64,000 nucleotides of DNA from Tumebacillus_A lipolyticus (GTDB taxonomy: Bacteria; Bacillota; Bacilli; Tumebacillales; Tumebacillaceae). Location of the stretch: contig NZ_JBHUIO010000002.1 in assembly GCF_042682745.1 (NCBI RefSeq), positions 1,302,001 to 1,366,000 of the forward strand, given 5' to 3'. The position numbers were made by a program, and so were the translations under genes. The notes beneath the pieces are model-generated. The model ran no database searches. It was given only the letters and a program-made list of their open reading frames with translations, and was not told where the DNA came from. How positions within the stretch are numbered: the stretch's first letter is position 1; the number at the start of each line of letters is the position of its first letter. This document shows, in pieces, positions 30,701 through 34,662 of this stretch.

Positions 30701-32391
30701 GGCACCGGCTGGAGCTGCTGATCGAGCACGTAGAGCTCCGTGTTGGCGATCGGGCGTCCGATGCGAGCCGTCTCCGCCAGCTCGTCCGCACTCGGCATGC
30801 GATAGACGCTTGCAAGCATCGTCACCTCGGTCGGCCCGTAGCAGTTGGAGATCGCGCAGTTCGGCAAGGCGCGCAGCGCCCGTCGCGCATGAGGAACGGA
30901 CAGCGCATCACCGCCGGTCAACAGCTGACGGACATGCACCAACCGATCCAGATGTTCGTCCACCATCTGGTTGAACAGACCGGCCGTCAGATGCAAGACG
31001 GTCAGGCGCGTCGATTCCACCAGTTGGCTCAACTCGACCAAATCGATCTTGCTCGGCGGATAGACGAGCAGTGCCGCCCCGTTTAGCAGGCTGCCCCAGA
31101 TCTCGAAGGTCGCCGCGTCAAAAGAGATCGGCGCGATCTGCAAGAAAAGATCTTCGCTCGATGCGGTAAAAAAGTTGGTCTCCTTCACCAAGCGCACAAC
31201 GCCGCGATGCTTGATGCAGATCCCCTTCGGTCTGCCGGTCGTGCCAGATGTGTAGATCACATAGACCAGATCGTCTGCTGTCGTCTCCGTCTGCAGATCG
31301 TCTGTCCGCTCTTGGGCAAGCAGCTCGCGATCCGCATCGAGGCGCACCACATGCGTCGCCTGCTCCGGAAGCTTGTCCAAAAGGTGATCTTGTGCCACCA
31401 GAATGTCGAGCTCCGTATCTTGCATCATGAAAGCTAAGCGCTCAGTCGGATATTCTGCATCGAGCGGCACATACGCCCCGCCCGCCTTGACGATGCCCAG
31501 CAGGCCGACCACCAGCTCCACCGAGCGCTCCACACAGATTCCAACCAGCACGTTCGGGCCGACGCCAAGCTTGCGCAGATGATGGGCCAAGCGGTTAGCA
31601 CGAGCGTTCAGTTCTGCATAGCTGACCACCTGATCCAAAAAGCGCACCGCCACACCATCCGGCTGAAGTTTTGCCTGCTCTTCGAAAAGCGTTTTGAGCG
31701 TGCTGTTCTGCGGATATGCGCTCGCCGTTCGGTTCCACTCCACCAGCAGTTGGCTGCGCTCTTGCTCAGAAAGCATCGGCAAGCGCGAAACTTCCGCGTT
31801 CGCATCGGAAGCGGCAGCTGCGAGCAGCTGGTTAAAGTGACCGATCATCCGCTCGATCGTCGACGATTCGAACAGTTCAGCCTGATATTCGAACGACACG
31901 GTCATACCAACCGACTCGTCAGCAATCGTCACGAGCAGCTCAAAGCTTTCTGGAACATCTGCAGTTTGATCTGTCTTCCACCAGACGGGAAGCATTTCTA
32001 CTTCCACACCGTTAGAAAATATATCATGCGCACGCTTTGCGTTTAGTAGCGCCGCTGTCGTGCGGGTGACCGACTCGACAAATGTCAGCTCCCCGGCATA
32101 CGCTACTGGGAGTGCCAACCTCTCTCCGCCATGCAAAGCTCCGATCACAAATTCCTCTTGGCCTGCATATCGAGCCAACAGCGTCTGGAACGCGGTCAGC
32201 AACAGGCTGATCCGATCCACTTGTAAAGTCCTGCACAGACGATCCAATCGATCGCACAGCACAGACGTCAGAATCTCACGCCGTAGGATGTGCGTCTGAC
32301 CTCGCCCTGTCTGACGAGCTCGATCGACCGGCAATTGCAACGGAGAAAAGCTCTCGTCCAACCTGCTTTTCTCAACAGTTTCTCGCGTCAT
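15730..32391 (-). CDS. Hybrid NRPS 1: half-C-A-T / four C-A-T modules / terminal ketosynthase
   Basis: Giant 5,553-aa synthetase. Order by residue: 1-230 the C-terminal half of a condensation domain, no HHxxxDG; A1 (YTSGTTG near 385), T1 (near 770); C2 (HHIVLDGWS near 967), A2 (1440), T2 (1825); C3 (HHIITDGWS near 2025), A3 (2518), T3 (2917); C4 (HHIIIDGWS near 3113), A4 (3585), T4 (3980); C5 (HHIVYDGWS near 4174), A5 (4655), T5 (5067); ketosynthase 5137-5553 with DSACSSS (Cys near 5295), HGTGTNLGDP and KSNIGH, so it looks active. The protein ends directly after the KS motif GGTNAHVIMEEAP. Codes read by eye: A1 DAFHLGCMLK, A2 DAFFLGVTFK (Ile-like), A3 DDIQISLVDK, A4 DGWFFGMVFK, A5 DAWMHGVVYK; only A2 is one I recognise. 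The ATG at 32391 is preferred over the ATG at 32415 because GGAGGGG lies 5 nt upstream of it. Confidence 0.95.
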   Translation of the reverse strand: MTRETVEKSRLDESFSPLQLPVDRARQTGRGQTHILRREILTSVLCDRLDRLCRTLQVDRISLLLTAFQTLLARYAGQEEFVIGALHGGERLALPVAYAGELTFVESVTRTTAALLNAKRAHDIFSNGVEVEMLPVWWKTDQTADVPESFELLVTIADESVGMTVSFEYQAELFESSTIERMIGHFNQLLAAAASDANAEVSRLPMLSEQERSQLLVEWNRTASAYPQNSTLKTLFEEQAKLQPDGVAVRFLDQVVSYAELNARANRLAHHLRKLGVGPNVLVGICVERSVELVVGLLGIVKAGGAYVPLDAEYPTERLAFMMQDTELDILVAQDHLLDKLPEQATHVVRLDADRELLAQERTDDLQTETTADDLVYVIYTSGTTGRPKGICIKHRGVVRLVKETNFFTASSEDLFLQIAPISFDAATFEIWGSLLNGAALLVYPPSKIDLVELSQLVESTRLTVLHLTAGLFNQMVDEHLDRLVHVRQLLTGGDALSVPHARRALRALPNCAISNCYGPTEVTMLASVYRMPSADELAETARIGRPIANTELYVLDQQLQPVPIGVAGELYVGGPGLAAGYLHLPEMTADRFVMHPFSQVPGERLYRTGDRVRYLPDGNIEFFGRIDQQVKVRGYRIELAEIEEVLKAHAAVQDAVVIVREYAAGDKRLLAYLVPSDSGVPTPLPELRAYVRDRLPEYMVPAALIRIESIPLTPNGKIDRKSLPEPQQPSSEEAERSRTPIEELVGELFAGVLGYQRVGLADDFFGLGGHSLLATQAISRLRAAFRIDLSLRDLFEAPSVTLMAERIASMQASGTSLAIHQVTATERSAVAPLSFSQQRMWFLNQYQPGNPSYNLSFALHLTGDLYPDALEWSLNELVTRHEALRTSFLNVDGVPMQKIEPLWSLPFDVIDLQEWPAEERIDRAIELAEAEAKRPFQLDEDSLIRAALLLIDRDEYVLLLNLHHIVLDGWSMEVFAGELSAIYSAFLEGSLSPLEDMSIQYADFARWQRQHLTADLIDRQLRYWKERLAGMQALQLPTDRPRPAVPSLAGAVHAFELSDRLTEALRTFSRREGVTLNMTLLAAFKTLLYRLSGADDIAVGSPVAGRPRPELESLIGCFVNTVVLRSDLSGELSFRELVKRVRETALDAYAHQDVPFEKVVAELQPGRDQSFSPLVQAMFQIEPPAPFALEDVTIEQWDVHNGTAKFDLYLPIRDHGDKLVGRFEYNTDIFDAATISRMALHFITLLEGIVAQPDALLWQLPLLTAAERDSVLQLGDRTETDYPKHLTIPQLFAAQVQATPDAIAVSYGDQSLTYRELNSQANRVAHLLIRRGVGADSFVGLCMERSVELIVAVLGIVKAGGAYVPFDASYPEERLSFLIKDSAVSILLTQEAMLSALPAHSLSVICFDRDQMLIAQESDENPILAITPDHLAYLNYTSGSTGMPKGVMINHRGVVRLVKGTDYLRFAEDEVFLHVAPISFDAATFEIWGALLNGAKLVVFPAGALTLDRLGEVLQNQGVSTLFLTAGLFHQMVEHRLNDLSCLRHLLTGGEVISPSHVNKVLRQLPDVTLFNVYGPTESTTFTTAYSMQGVEQIVGAVPIGGPIGNTTVYVLDDHLQPVPVGVPGELHIGGDGLARGYLNRPELTEEKFIADPFSADAAARLYKTGDLVRWMADGNLDFVGRIDDQVKIRGFRIELGEIEGILTQHEAVEAAAVLAREDRVGDKRLVAYVALAKDSAHTAGELRDYLSEKLPTYMIPSALLLLDELPLTTNGKVDRKRLPAPESFDSDMEYVAPRTALEEQMADIWAELLGTSQVGMTDNFFERGGHSLLAMQVLNRVHKQFGVKAEVQDLFGASTLERFTARVAELGANLLDEVGAEIPQAAIQEHYALSHAQKRLWVLYKLDPSTNVYHVPLSLILNEQVELPAFEAAVTKLIERHAILRTRFVEVEGVPRQVVQPSSSIGVRYEDLTALNKAEQQAHIERAEHACNDEPFDLTAGPLMRVMLFKLGVEQAHVHLNLHHIITDGWSTNILFKELLTLYRAELAGQTAELAAQTLRYVDYAEWTEREAERGAWSSAEEHWLKTLAKPLPLLELPLDHERPKQQTFAGSTRLTALPETLHQRLQQVAKAEQVSMNMLLFAAYFGLMRHLSKEEDIIIGMPIAGRTMEALEPLVGFLANTLAIRVRFGDEVTTVRQLLEEVKRQSLTAYQHQSYPFDLLVEKINPERDMSRPPIFSTVFGYHEGLLELDERATWLFGVDFQTRTSKFDLSLYAGEKDGQLLLNFEYNTDLFKAETIGRFGEMMVQMLEAFGGDLDVQLDELQILTDWDLAVYAQMNDTDVDWDLNQLLHEEFCRYADEHPDRIALIYEGETMTYGELHARSNSLAHFLRAQGVSRNQLIGIQMERSFELMIALYGVLKAGAAYVPIDPDYPTSRVQYMLTDSSSPVLITKLAYAEQIGEIAQGEELPLTTVLYMDAHEAVQESLGEGVGSYSWRDVLEYPSTTPEAINENSDVAYLIYTSGSTGKPKGVVIRHEAIVNRILWHQSAFQTTPEDCVIQRTTHCFDDSIIEFFWPLRYGARLLILPNAVYTDPERLVEQMVSHDVTYMQFVPSLLSILVAYLLGLPEAERPALKLRDFIVSGEPLPSKLVNQWYEMYPNGARIGNLYGATEAAVDSTAFFITGPLQFVHVGVPIANSQVYVFNRRGKLCPIGVKGEIILGGLQLAEGYHNKPEKTAEQFIPNHLPGQPGGARLYKTGDLGRILPDGTIECSGRVDNQVKVRGYRIELGEIEEVFSQHPDTEMVAVIVKKGRDGNNMLVGFYSATSADLEQAELKEFIGVQLPNYMVPAKLIQLDEMPLTPNGKVDRKLLEQMAQSEQWEEEQEFVAPSTPTEESLCQIWGAVLQREAVSASDHFFDLGGHSLLAIQVLNRIDKQFGVTLPLKDVFQFAMLQDMAAHLDRLLAAGKAGEAVEIARVADRSDYELSHAQKRMYILYKFHQSSKLYNVQIVKTMRGMLDEQLLRRAFELLVRRHDALRTVFFEVDDLPRQAISEQMEIPLDMHDLASLTGSEQQDAIRQIVEAKEEVPFDLERGPLVRALLFKRAQEEHSLYLNIHHIIIDGWSFDVLFRDLSNLYEALLRGEVPPAKADGMRYVDYAAWQHAELEAGSWQEHESYWLNQLAKPHPVLHLPTDYERPAEMTANGALIESALPAELVERLRTLCKREDVSMYMALMAGFFLLLHQLTGDEDLIVGTPVSGRNQKALEEIVGFFLNTLAIRVRWEGVQTPQDLLQQVKREFLAAHEHQSYPFDLLIEKLNPERDTSRTPLFSTMFALLTEGEVETAGNALKFQAEDGLLKFDVARFDLILLAVDTADAIKLRLEYNTDLFARESVERFHAIFLQALKGMATQYQADIGELDLLSAEDRLAYERLNDTALPYPELTIHQAFALQAAATPERPALSDEEHDAISYEQLQAQSNRVAHFLRERGVGVGSAVLIMMERSRDVVIAMLGVMKAGAAYVPIDPNYPQERIEYVLNDSAAQLVLTESHLRDRLQSLQIDSFELKEIPISTSAEPIEVQMSPDDLAYMIYTSGSTGLPKGTMISHRGVVSLAQWTKEQYAEEDRKTFLNYATHSFDGSVWEIYAALLHGSHLYVLSERERQSAELFAEAVKRTDAKLVFLPTAIFREFAMALPDDFAETKFRSIFFGGEAIQAESVRLWQERFGTEIELAHMYGPTEATVFTTIYRICEQLDPEGSSVPIGRPLANMQVSVRNKHFQLCPINVPGELYIEGVGLAKGYLNQPERTEEAFLRHPHHAEQRMYKTGDIVRLLRSGEIQFIGRRDSQVKVRGYRVELGEIEEALLQQPAVRSAMVVVRPDESGRNDLVAFYVPSELGTSARDLRSSLEEKLPAYMIPSQLVELAELPMLANGKVDRKALMELALTCEEAPAQAYVAPETEWEQKVAAIWSGIFHREQISRHDHFFELGGHSLLAIQFLNRVKRGLGLPIEMKDVFLYGSLREMAAHLASLSGEEQAGLQKAIQRLPEQEDYQLSHAQKRLWFIYQIDPHNRVYDVPTMVAHYGSLEVATFAAAWQLVVQRHESLRTIVFEREGEPRQKVIDREIPLAYRDLSALDRPMQDEFLRLKVEEINADPFDLTSGPLVRAILFKRGEEEYQLYLNIHHIVYDGWSYEVLFSDLAEAYQALLGGDTPEWTPLDVRYVEYAAWQNRELAAGSWRAHELFWLEELNKPLPVLELPTDFPRPEVMTFHGALQKIALPRELEVKLREVAKREETSMFMLMFAAYVTLLNRLTHADDIIVGTPVAGRIDESIEPLVGFFVNMLAIRTRTESVSTLQDVLAEVKERFLRAYEHQAYSFDLLVEKVNPDRDASRSPIFSTMFTLHAGDEEAVGNEQLRFVNLSAEMEHKSAKVDLSLFAIEQAAGMEIAFEYNTDLFAAETVEQFAALYQQVLAAYADRLTAPLGELELLTAKDVELYARLNDTNRAYDLDRTLPEMFYRSAHLHGSKIALSSEHGELTYRELNERSNQVAHLLRERGLVRGQFVSIVMERSIETVIALLGVLKAGGVYVPIDPDYPEARIRYMLGDCRAPYLLTDLAHADQLQTLLETEPELRVQILQIEEASALADTSDLPPQSEADDLAYLIYTSGSTGQPKGAQMAHRGVINLVLWAQEHYRFGADDVMLEFSSFSFDASVWDTFVGLLLGGRVHLLSKEGRLSAAKFAEEVQHSKATCVMLMVTFFKHLADHLSAEDVSKLKTLRMMHVGGELLTGDVLRKWQRKFGTEVQVINVCGPTETTVYCATHEIVSKIPDEMLRVPIGKPLANYKLFVVGPHGTLCPVNVPGEIIIESVAMSKGYLNQPETSARSFVDHPFRDRFGPAVNSKVYRSGDRGRLLPDGTLEVVGRIDDQVKVRGYRIEIGEIEAAILRHPAVELAGVIVEQAPDGSNALHGFYTSAGGAGELDLRSFLGQALPSWMVPARLTQLASMPLSPTGKVDRRSLSARSHAVPTGSPIGRSVDTGQAQVSTSKLQEQIAAIWADVLECDRSEIGSDDNFFDIGGHSLLLTKVQKALQQQLDIKLPILELFQHTTVRELAVALGDDASVEPEDRSPTLPTPARAEEDAVAIIGIGLRFPGAKNPYEYWQNLREGKELIRDVPLESLPDSFAELDEAERSRYVLREGWLEEIDQFDPALFQMTDREASQTDPQQRLFMLCSWEAIENAGYRLPEINATTSVFAGVSDTRYGRGAAGAGVPDEFSSDILTNRKFTATRLSYKLDLRGESVVVDSACSSSLTAVHLACQSLLSGQSDYALAGGISVQTPQKVGYLYEPGFILSPDGHCRAFDQSAEGTVPGNGVGVVLLKRLADAKRDGDPIYAVIKGSALNNDGHAKIGYTAPSQQGQAEVIARAQRIAGVDPSTITYIEAHGTGTNLGDPIELAALKHAFGHQQEAHYCAIGSVKSNIGHTDAAAGLAGLIKVALCMKYGELVPSLHFNSPNPACGFEHSPFYVNTEHKRWLRKNGPLRAGVSAFGIGGTNAHVIMEEAPLK

Positions 32392-32445
32392 TCCTTCCCC
32401 TCCATCGAAGCTCATCTGCTTTAATATTGATTAGTCATACTAAAA

Positions 32446-32474
32446 TAGTTATCACATTAGAATAGGACTGTCAA
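32446..32474 (-). promoter_or_regulatory. Candidate promoter of the NRPS 1 operon
   Basis: A perfect TTGACA (32469-32474) on the minus strand is followed after 17 bp by a poor -10 (TAACTA, 32446-32451), about 55 nt upstream of the preferred start. The weak -10 suggests that an activator or another sigma factor could be involved. The region 32392-32580 is AT-rich and otherwise featureless; no regulator gene lies next to it. Confidence 0.4.
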
Positions 32475-32581
32475 ATCTTGAAATTTATATTTAATTACCA
32501 CTTGGATAAACAAGAATTTTCAATAAATAATTTCTCTTCCCTCGCTTCAGGCAGATCGTTCACCCTTTTTGCCAAGAAATT

Positions 32582-32624
32582 AAAAAGACCTCGTAGTAGC
32601 GATCTGCTAAAACGAGGTCTTTTC
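32582..32624 (-). terminator. Terminator of the GNAT gene
   Basis: AAAGACCTCGT and ACGAGGTCTTT arms around a 16-nt loop, with A and T runs on the outside, lie about 90 nt beyond the stop codon of the GNAT gene. This separates it from the NRPS 1 promoter. Confidence 0.8.
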
Positions 32625-32712
32625 GATGATCGAACCGTTTCCTGTACTGCGATCACACCTTGGTAACCGGACAACACAAAAACTCTCGATTTCATCTTGA
32701 TCTTGGCGTGCT

Positions 32713-33150
32713 TTACAGCCGCTTGATAAAATGGTAGTGCGTATGCCCGGTGGGAAAGTTGTCAACCTGACCAAACTTCTGATAACCCTGCTTTTGGTAA
32801 AATTCGGGCGCTTGAAAGGAAAACGTATCGAGCTCGATCAGGCGCGCGCCCTTCTCTTTGGCGATCGCTTCCATCTCTTGGAGCAAGCGGCTTCCCCATC
32901 CTCGTCCGCGCATCTGCTCGTCCACCCAGAAGATCTCAATCTTCAAGCGATGCCAGAACAGATGGGCGACAATCCCACCTACGATCTGGTTCGATTCATC
33001 GCGAAGCACCAAAGAAAAGTTTTCTTCCGCCCCGTTTTGATCCGCTTCTGCAACATGCTGGTTGTTATAGGCGACCAGATTGCGGATCACTTCACGCGCC
33101 GCCTCTTTGTCCCACTTTGTTTCCAGCGAAATTTTCGACAGCTCTGACAT
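32713..33150 (-). CDS. GNAT-family N-acetyltransferase
   Basis: 145-aa acetyltransferase of the GNAT fold, expected to move an acetyl group from acetyl-CoA to an amine; the substrate is unknown. The acetyl-CoA binding motif A is clear (MRGRGWGSRLLQEME, fitting Q/RxxGxG/A), and the C-terminal FYQKQGYQKFG matches the family's strand 6-helix region. The start at 33150 is preceded by AAGGAAGGG at 7 nt. A longer frame from 33201 lacks a ribosome-binding site and adds a basic stretch unlike the family. It is monocistronic, between a promoter at 33241-33269 and its own terminator. It sits next to the NRPS operon, but nothing in the sequence links it to that pathway. Confidence 0.85.
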   Translation of the reverse strand: MSELSKISLETKWDKEAAREVIRNLVAYNNQHVAEADQNGAEENFSLVLRDESNQIVGGIVAHLFWHRLKIEIFWVDEQMRGRGWGSRLLQEMEAIAKEKGARLIELDTFSFQAPEFYQKQGYQKFGQVDNFPTGHTHYHFIKRL

Positions 33151-33240
33151 CGCGCATCCCTTCCTTCTCTTCACTCGCTGTTTCCGCCGCAAGCGCAGCA
33201 TCCTGTCGATCGGTTTAGCGCCTGTTCAACGGTGATTTTC

Positions 33241-33269
33241 ATTATAGACACACCCTCCACAGCCAGCAA
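33241..33269 (-). promoter_or_regulatory. Promoter of the GNAT gene
   Basis: TTGCTG (33264-33269), 17 bp, and a perfect TATAAT (33241-33246) on the minus strand, giving a leader of about 85 nt. It is divergent from the DUF2203 promoter about 30 bp away. Confidence 0.6.
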
Positions 33270-33300
33270 GGAGATCTGATGATCAATCGCCACACTTCGT

Positions 33301-33330
33301 TTGATCGATTCGCCCTCTATTCGGTATAAT
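33301..33330 (+). promoter_or_regulatory. Promoter of the DUF2203 gene
   Basis: TTGATC (33301-33306), 18 bp, and a perfect TATAAT (33325-33330), about 70 nt upstream of the DUF2203 start codon. Confidence 0.6.
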
Positions 33331-33401
33331 CCCAATATAGATCGTAAACTGTAAACTGATTCTCGCCTCTGTGATACGAGAGAAAGGAGAGTAGGGTATT
33401 C

Positions 33402-33803
33402 ATGAACGAAAAGCGATATTTTACTCTTGCAGAAGCAAACGCACTGGTTTCGGAGTTAGAGCCGCTGTTGCGCGACCTGCAAGCGATGAAGTGCGAGATC
33501 CAGCGCAAATATCAAAAGCTTCAAGAAGCCAAATTGGCGGTGGTCGGGGCAGCAATCGTTCCTGACGATCTGTTTTTTACGGAAGAGGCGGAACTTGAGT
33601 TCCTCGTCTTCAGCGCCAACTCGCTGTTGCGGCAAATTCAAAGCACCGGCGTGGAGATCAAGGACATCGATACGGGGCTCTGTGATTTTTATTCGATTCA
33701 AAACGGAGAAGAAGTTCTGCTTTGCTGGCGGCTTGGCGAACCGGAGATTCTCTACTGGCACGGTGTCTATGAAGGATTTATCGGCCGAAAACCTTTGGAC
33801 TGA
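33402..33803 (+). CDS. DUF2203 family protein
   Basis: 133 aa, function unknown. The family pattern is plain: an N-terminal YFTLAEANALVSELEPLL helix, a predicted coiled coil to about residue 45, then GVEIKDIDTGLCDFY and the hallmark LCWRLGEPEILYWHGVYEGF followed by GR near the C terminus. No signal peptide or membrane segment, so it is cytoplasmic. AGAAAGGAG precedes the ATG. It is a single-gene unit with its own promoter and a strong terminator directly after it. I can give no activity. Confidence 0.85.
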   Translation: MNEKRYFTLAEANALVSELEPLLRDLQAMKCEIQRKYQKLQEAKLAVVGAAIVPDDLFFTEEAELEFLVFSANSLLRQIQSTGVEIKDIDTGLCDFYSIQNGEEVLLCWRLGEPEILYWHGVYEGFIGRKPLD

Positions 33804-33813
33804 TCAGCTGTAC

Positions 33814-33846
33814 AGCCGGGCCTCCCGTTTGGAAGCCCGGCTTTTT
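33814..33846 (+). terminator. Terminator of the DUF2203 gene
   Basis: AGCCGGGC and GCCCGGCT arms followed by five T, directly after the DUF2203 stop codon. Confidence 0.85.
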
Positions 33847-33848
33847 CA

Positions 33849-34091
33849 TCAATTGCGGGCAGCTTTGATCTTCAGCTTGCTGATGCGCCCAACCGGAATT
33901 TTCACTTGCGAAACGCGAATGCCTTCATGTTTCAACTCCTCGACATGCAGGTGGCGAAAATAGACAAAATCAACCTCCACCGAGTCTTTGCGACCATCCA
34001 GCAGCTCTTGTAACCCCAGTCGCAACGCATCGTCCAGATACAGCTCCACCTTCAACTCATTGATCTTCGTCTTGCCCGTCCGATCTGCCAC
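33849..34091 (-). CDS. Small conserved-looking protein of unknown function
   Basis: An 80-aa soluble protein that I do not recognise. Strongly alternating charged and hydrophobic residues (INELKVELYLDDALRLGLQ near residues 10-28, then VEVDFVYFRHLHVEELKH) suggest a small alpha/beta fold, and the tail ISKLKIKAARN is basic. The GTG start at 34091 has GAAGGAGG about 7 nt upstream; the longer frame to 34262 would run through the dtd terminator and into dtd and is not credible. It follows dtd on the same strand but is separated from it by a terminator, so it is expressed by readthrough or its own promoter. Confidence 0.6.
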   Translation of the reverse strand: MADRTGKTKINELKVELYLDDALRLGLQELLDGRKDSVEVDFVYFRHLHVEELKHEGIRVSQVKIPVGRISKLKIKAARN

Positions 34092-34148
34092 CCTTCCTCC
34101 TCCTTCGTCATCCTGTCTCCTTTCTACCATACGTACACCGAGCGACAA

Positions 34149-34175
34149 TAAAAAAGACCGCCGATTTCGGCAGTC
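34149..34175 (-). terminator. Terminator after dtd
   Basis: On the minus strand GACTGCCG / CGGCGGTC (one T-G pair) with a 4-nt loop and seven T. It closes the recJ-apt-rel-dtd unit. Confidence 0.8.
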
Positions 34176-34200
34176 CGATCTTGATGCAAATAGGAATTGA

Positions 34201-34650
34201 TTAAAAGGTGCGCTTGCTCTCCAGCAGCAGCGTGACCGGGCCGTCATTGACCAGCTCGACATCCATCATCGCGCCGAACTCGCCCGTCTCCACCTGCACA
34301 CCGCAGTTGCGCGCTCGATCATTAAAAGCTTCATATAGTTGATTGGCGACATCCGGCTTGGCAGCGTCCATAAAGTTGGGACGTCGACCTTTGCGACAAT
34401 CGCCATAAAGTGTAAACTGTGATACGGACAGCAGCGCTCCACCGATGTCCTTGACCGATCGATTCATCTTGCCAGCTTCATCTTCGAAGACGCGCAGGTT
34501 GATCACCTTGTCCACCAGATACTCCACATCCTGCATCGTGTCATCATGAGTGACACCGACGAGCAGAACGAAACCGCGGCCAATCTCCCCGGTCGTACGC
34601 CCTTCGACGGTGACTTTGCCGGAGGAAACCCGCTGTACGACGATCCTCAT
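34201..34650 (-). CDS. dtd: D-aminoacyl-tRNA deacylase
   Basis: 149 aa, the usual family length. Cytosolic dimeric proofreading enzyme that hydrolyses D-aminoacyl-tRNAs (and mischarged Gly-tRNA), recycling tRNA. Both family signatures are present: SQFTLYGD near residue 78 and the Gly-Pro motif NDGPVTLLLES near 135; the N terminus MRIVVQRVSSGKV is typical. It lies 12 nt downstream of rel, as in many Bacillales, with GGGGGAAAGAG before the ATG. Possible relevance to a peptide producer that handles D-residues is speculation; the gene is part of the conserved core operon. Confidence 0.97.
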   Translation of the reverse strand: MRIVVQRVSSGKVTVEGRTTGEIGRGFVLLVGVTHDDTMQDVEYLVDKVINLRVFEDEAGKMNRSVKDIGGALLSVSQFTLYGDCRKGRRPNFMDAAKPDVANQLYEAFNDRARNCGVQVETGEFGAMMDVELVNDGPVTLLLESKRTF

Positions 34651-34662
34651 CTCTCTTTCCCC

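Noticed and set aside
32495..32695. 66-codon minus-strand frame between NRPS 1 and the GNAT gene
   Set aside because: It runs straight through the GNAT terminator hairpin, has no ribosome-binding site and no recognisable motif.
32713..33150. GNAT acetyltransferase as a tailoring enzyme of the NRPS cluster
   Set aside because: It has its own promoter and terminator and belongs to a common housekeeping-type family; adjacency alone is not enough.
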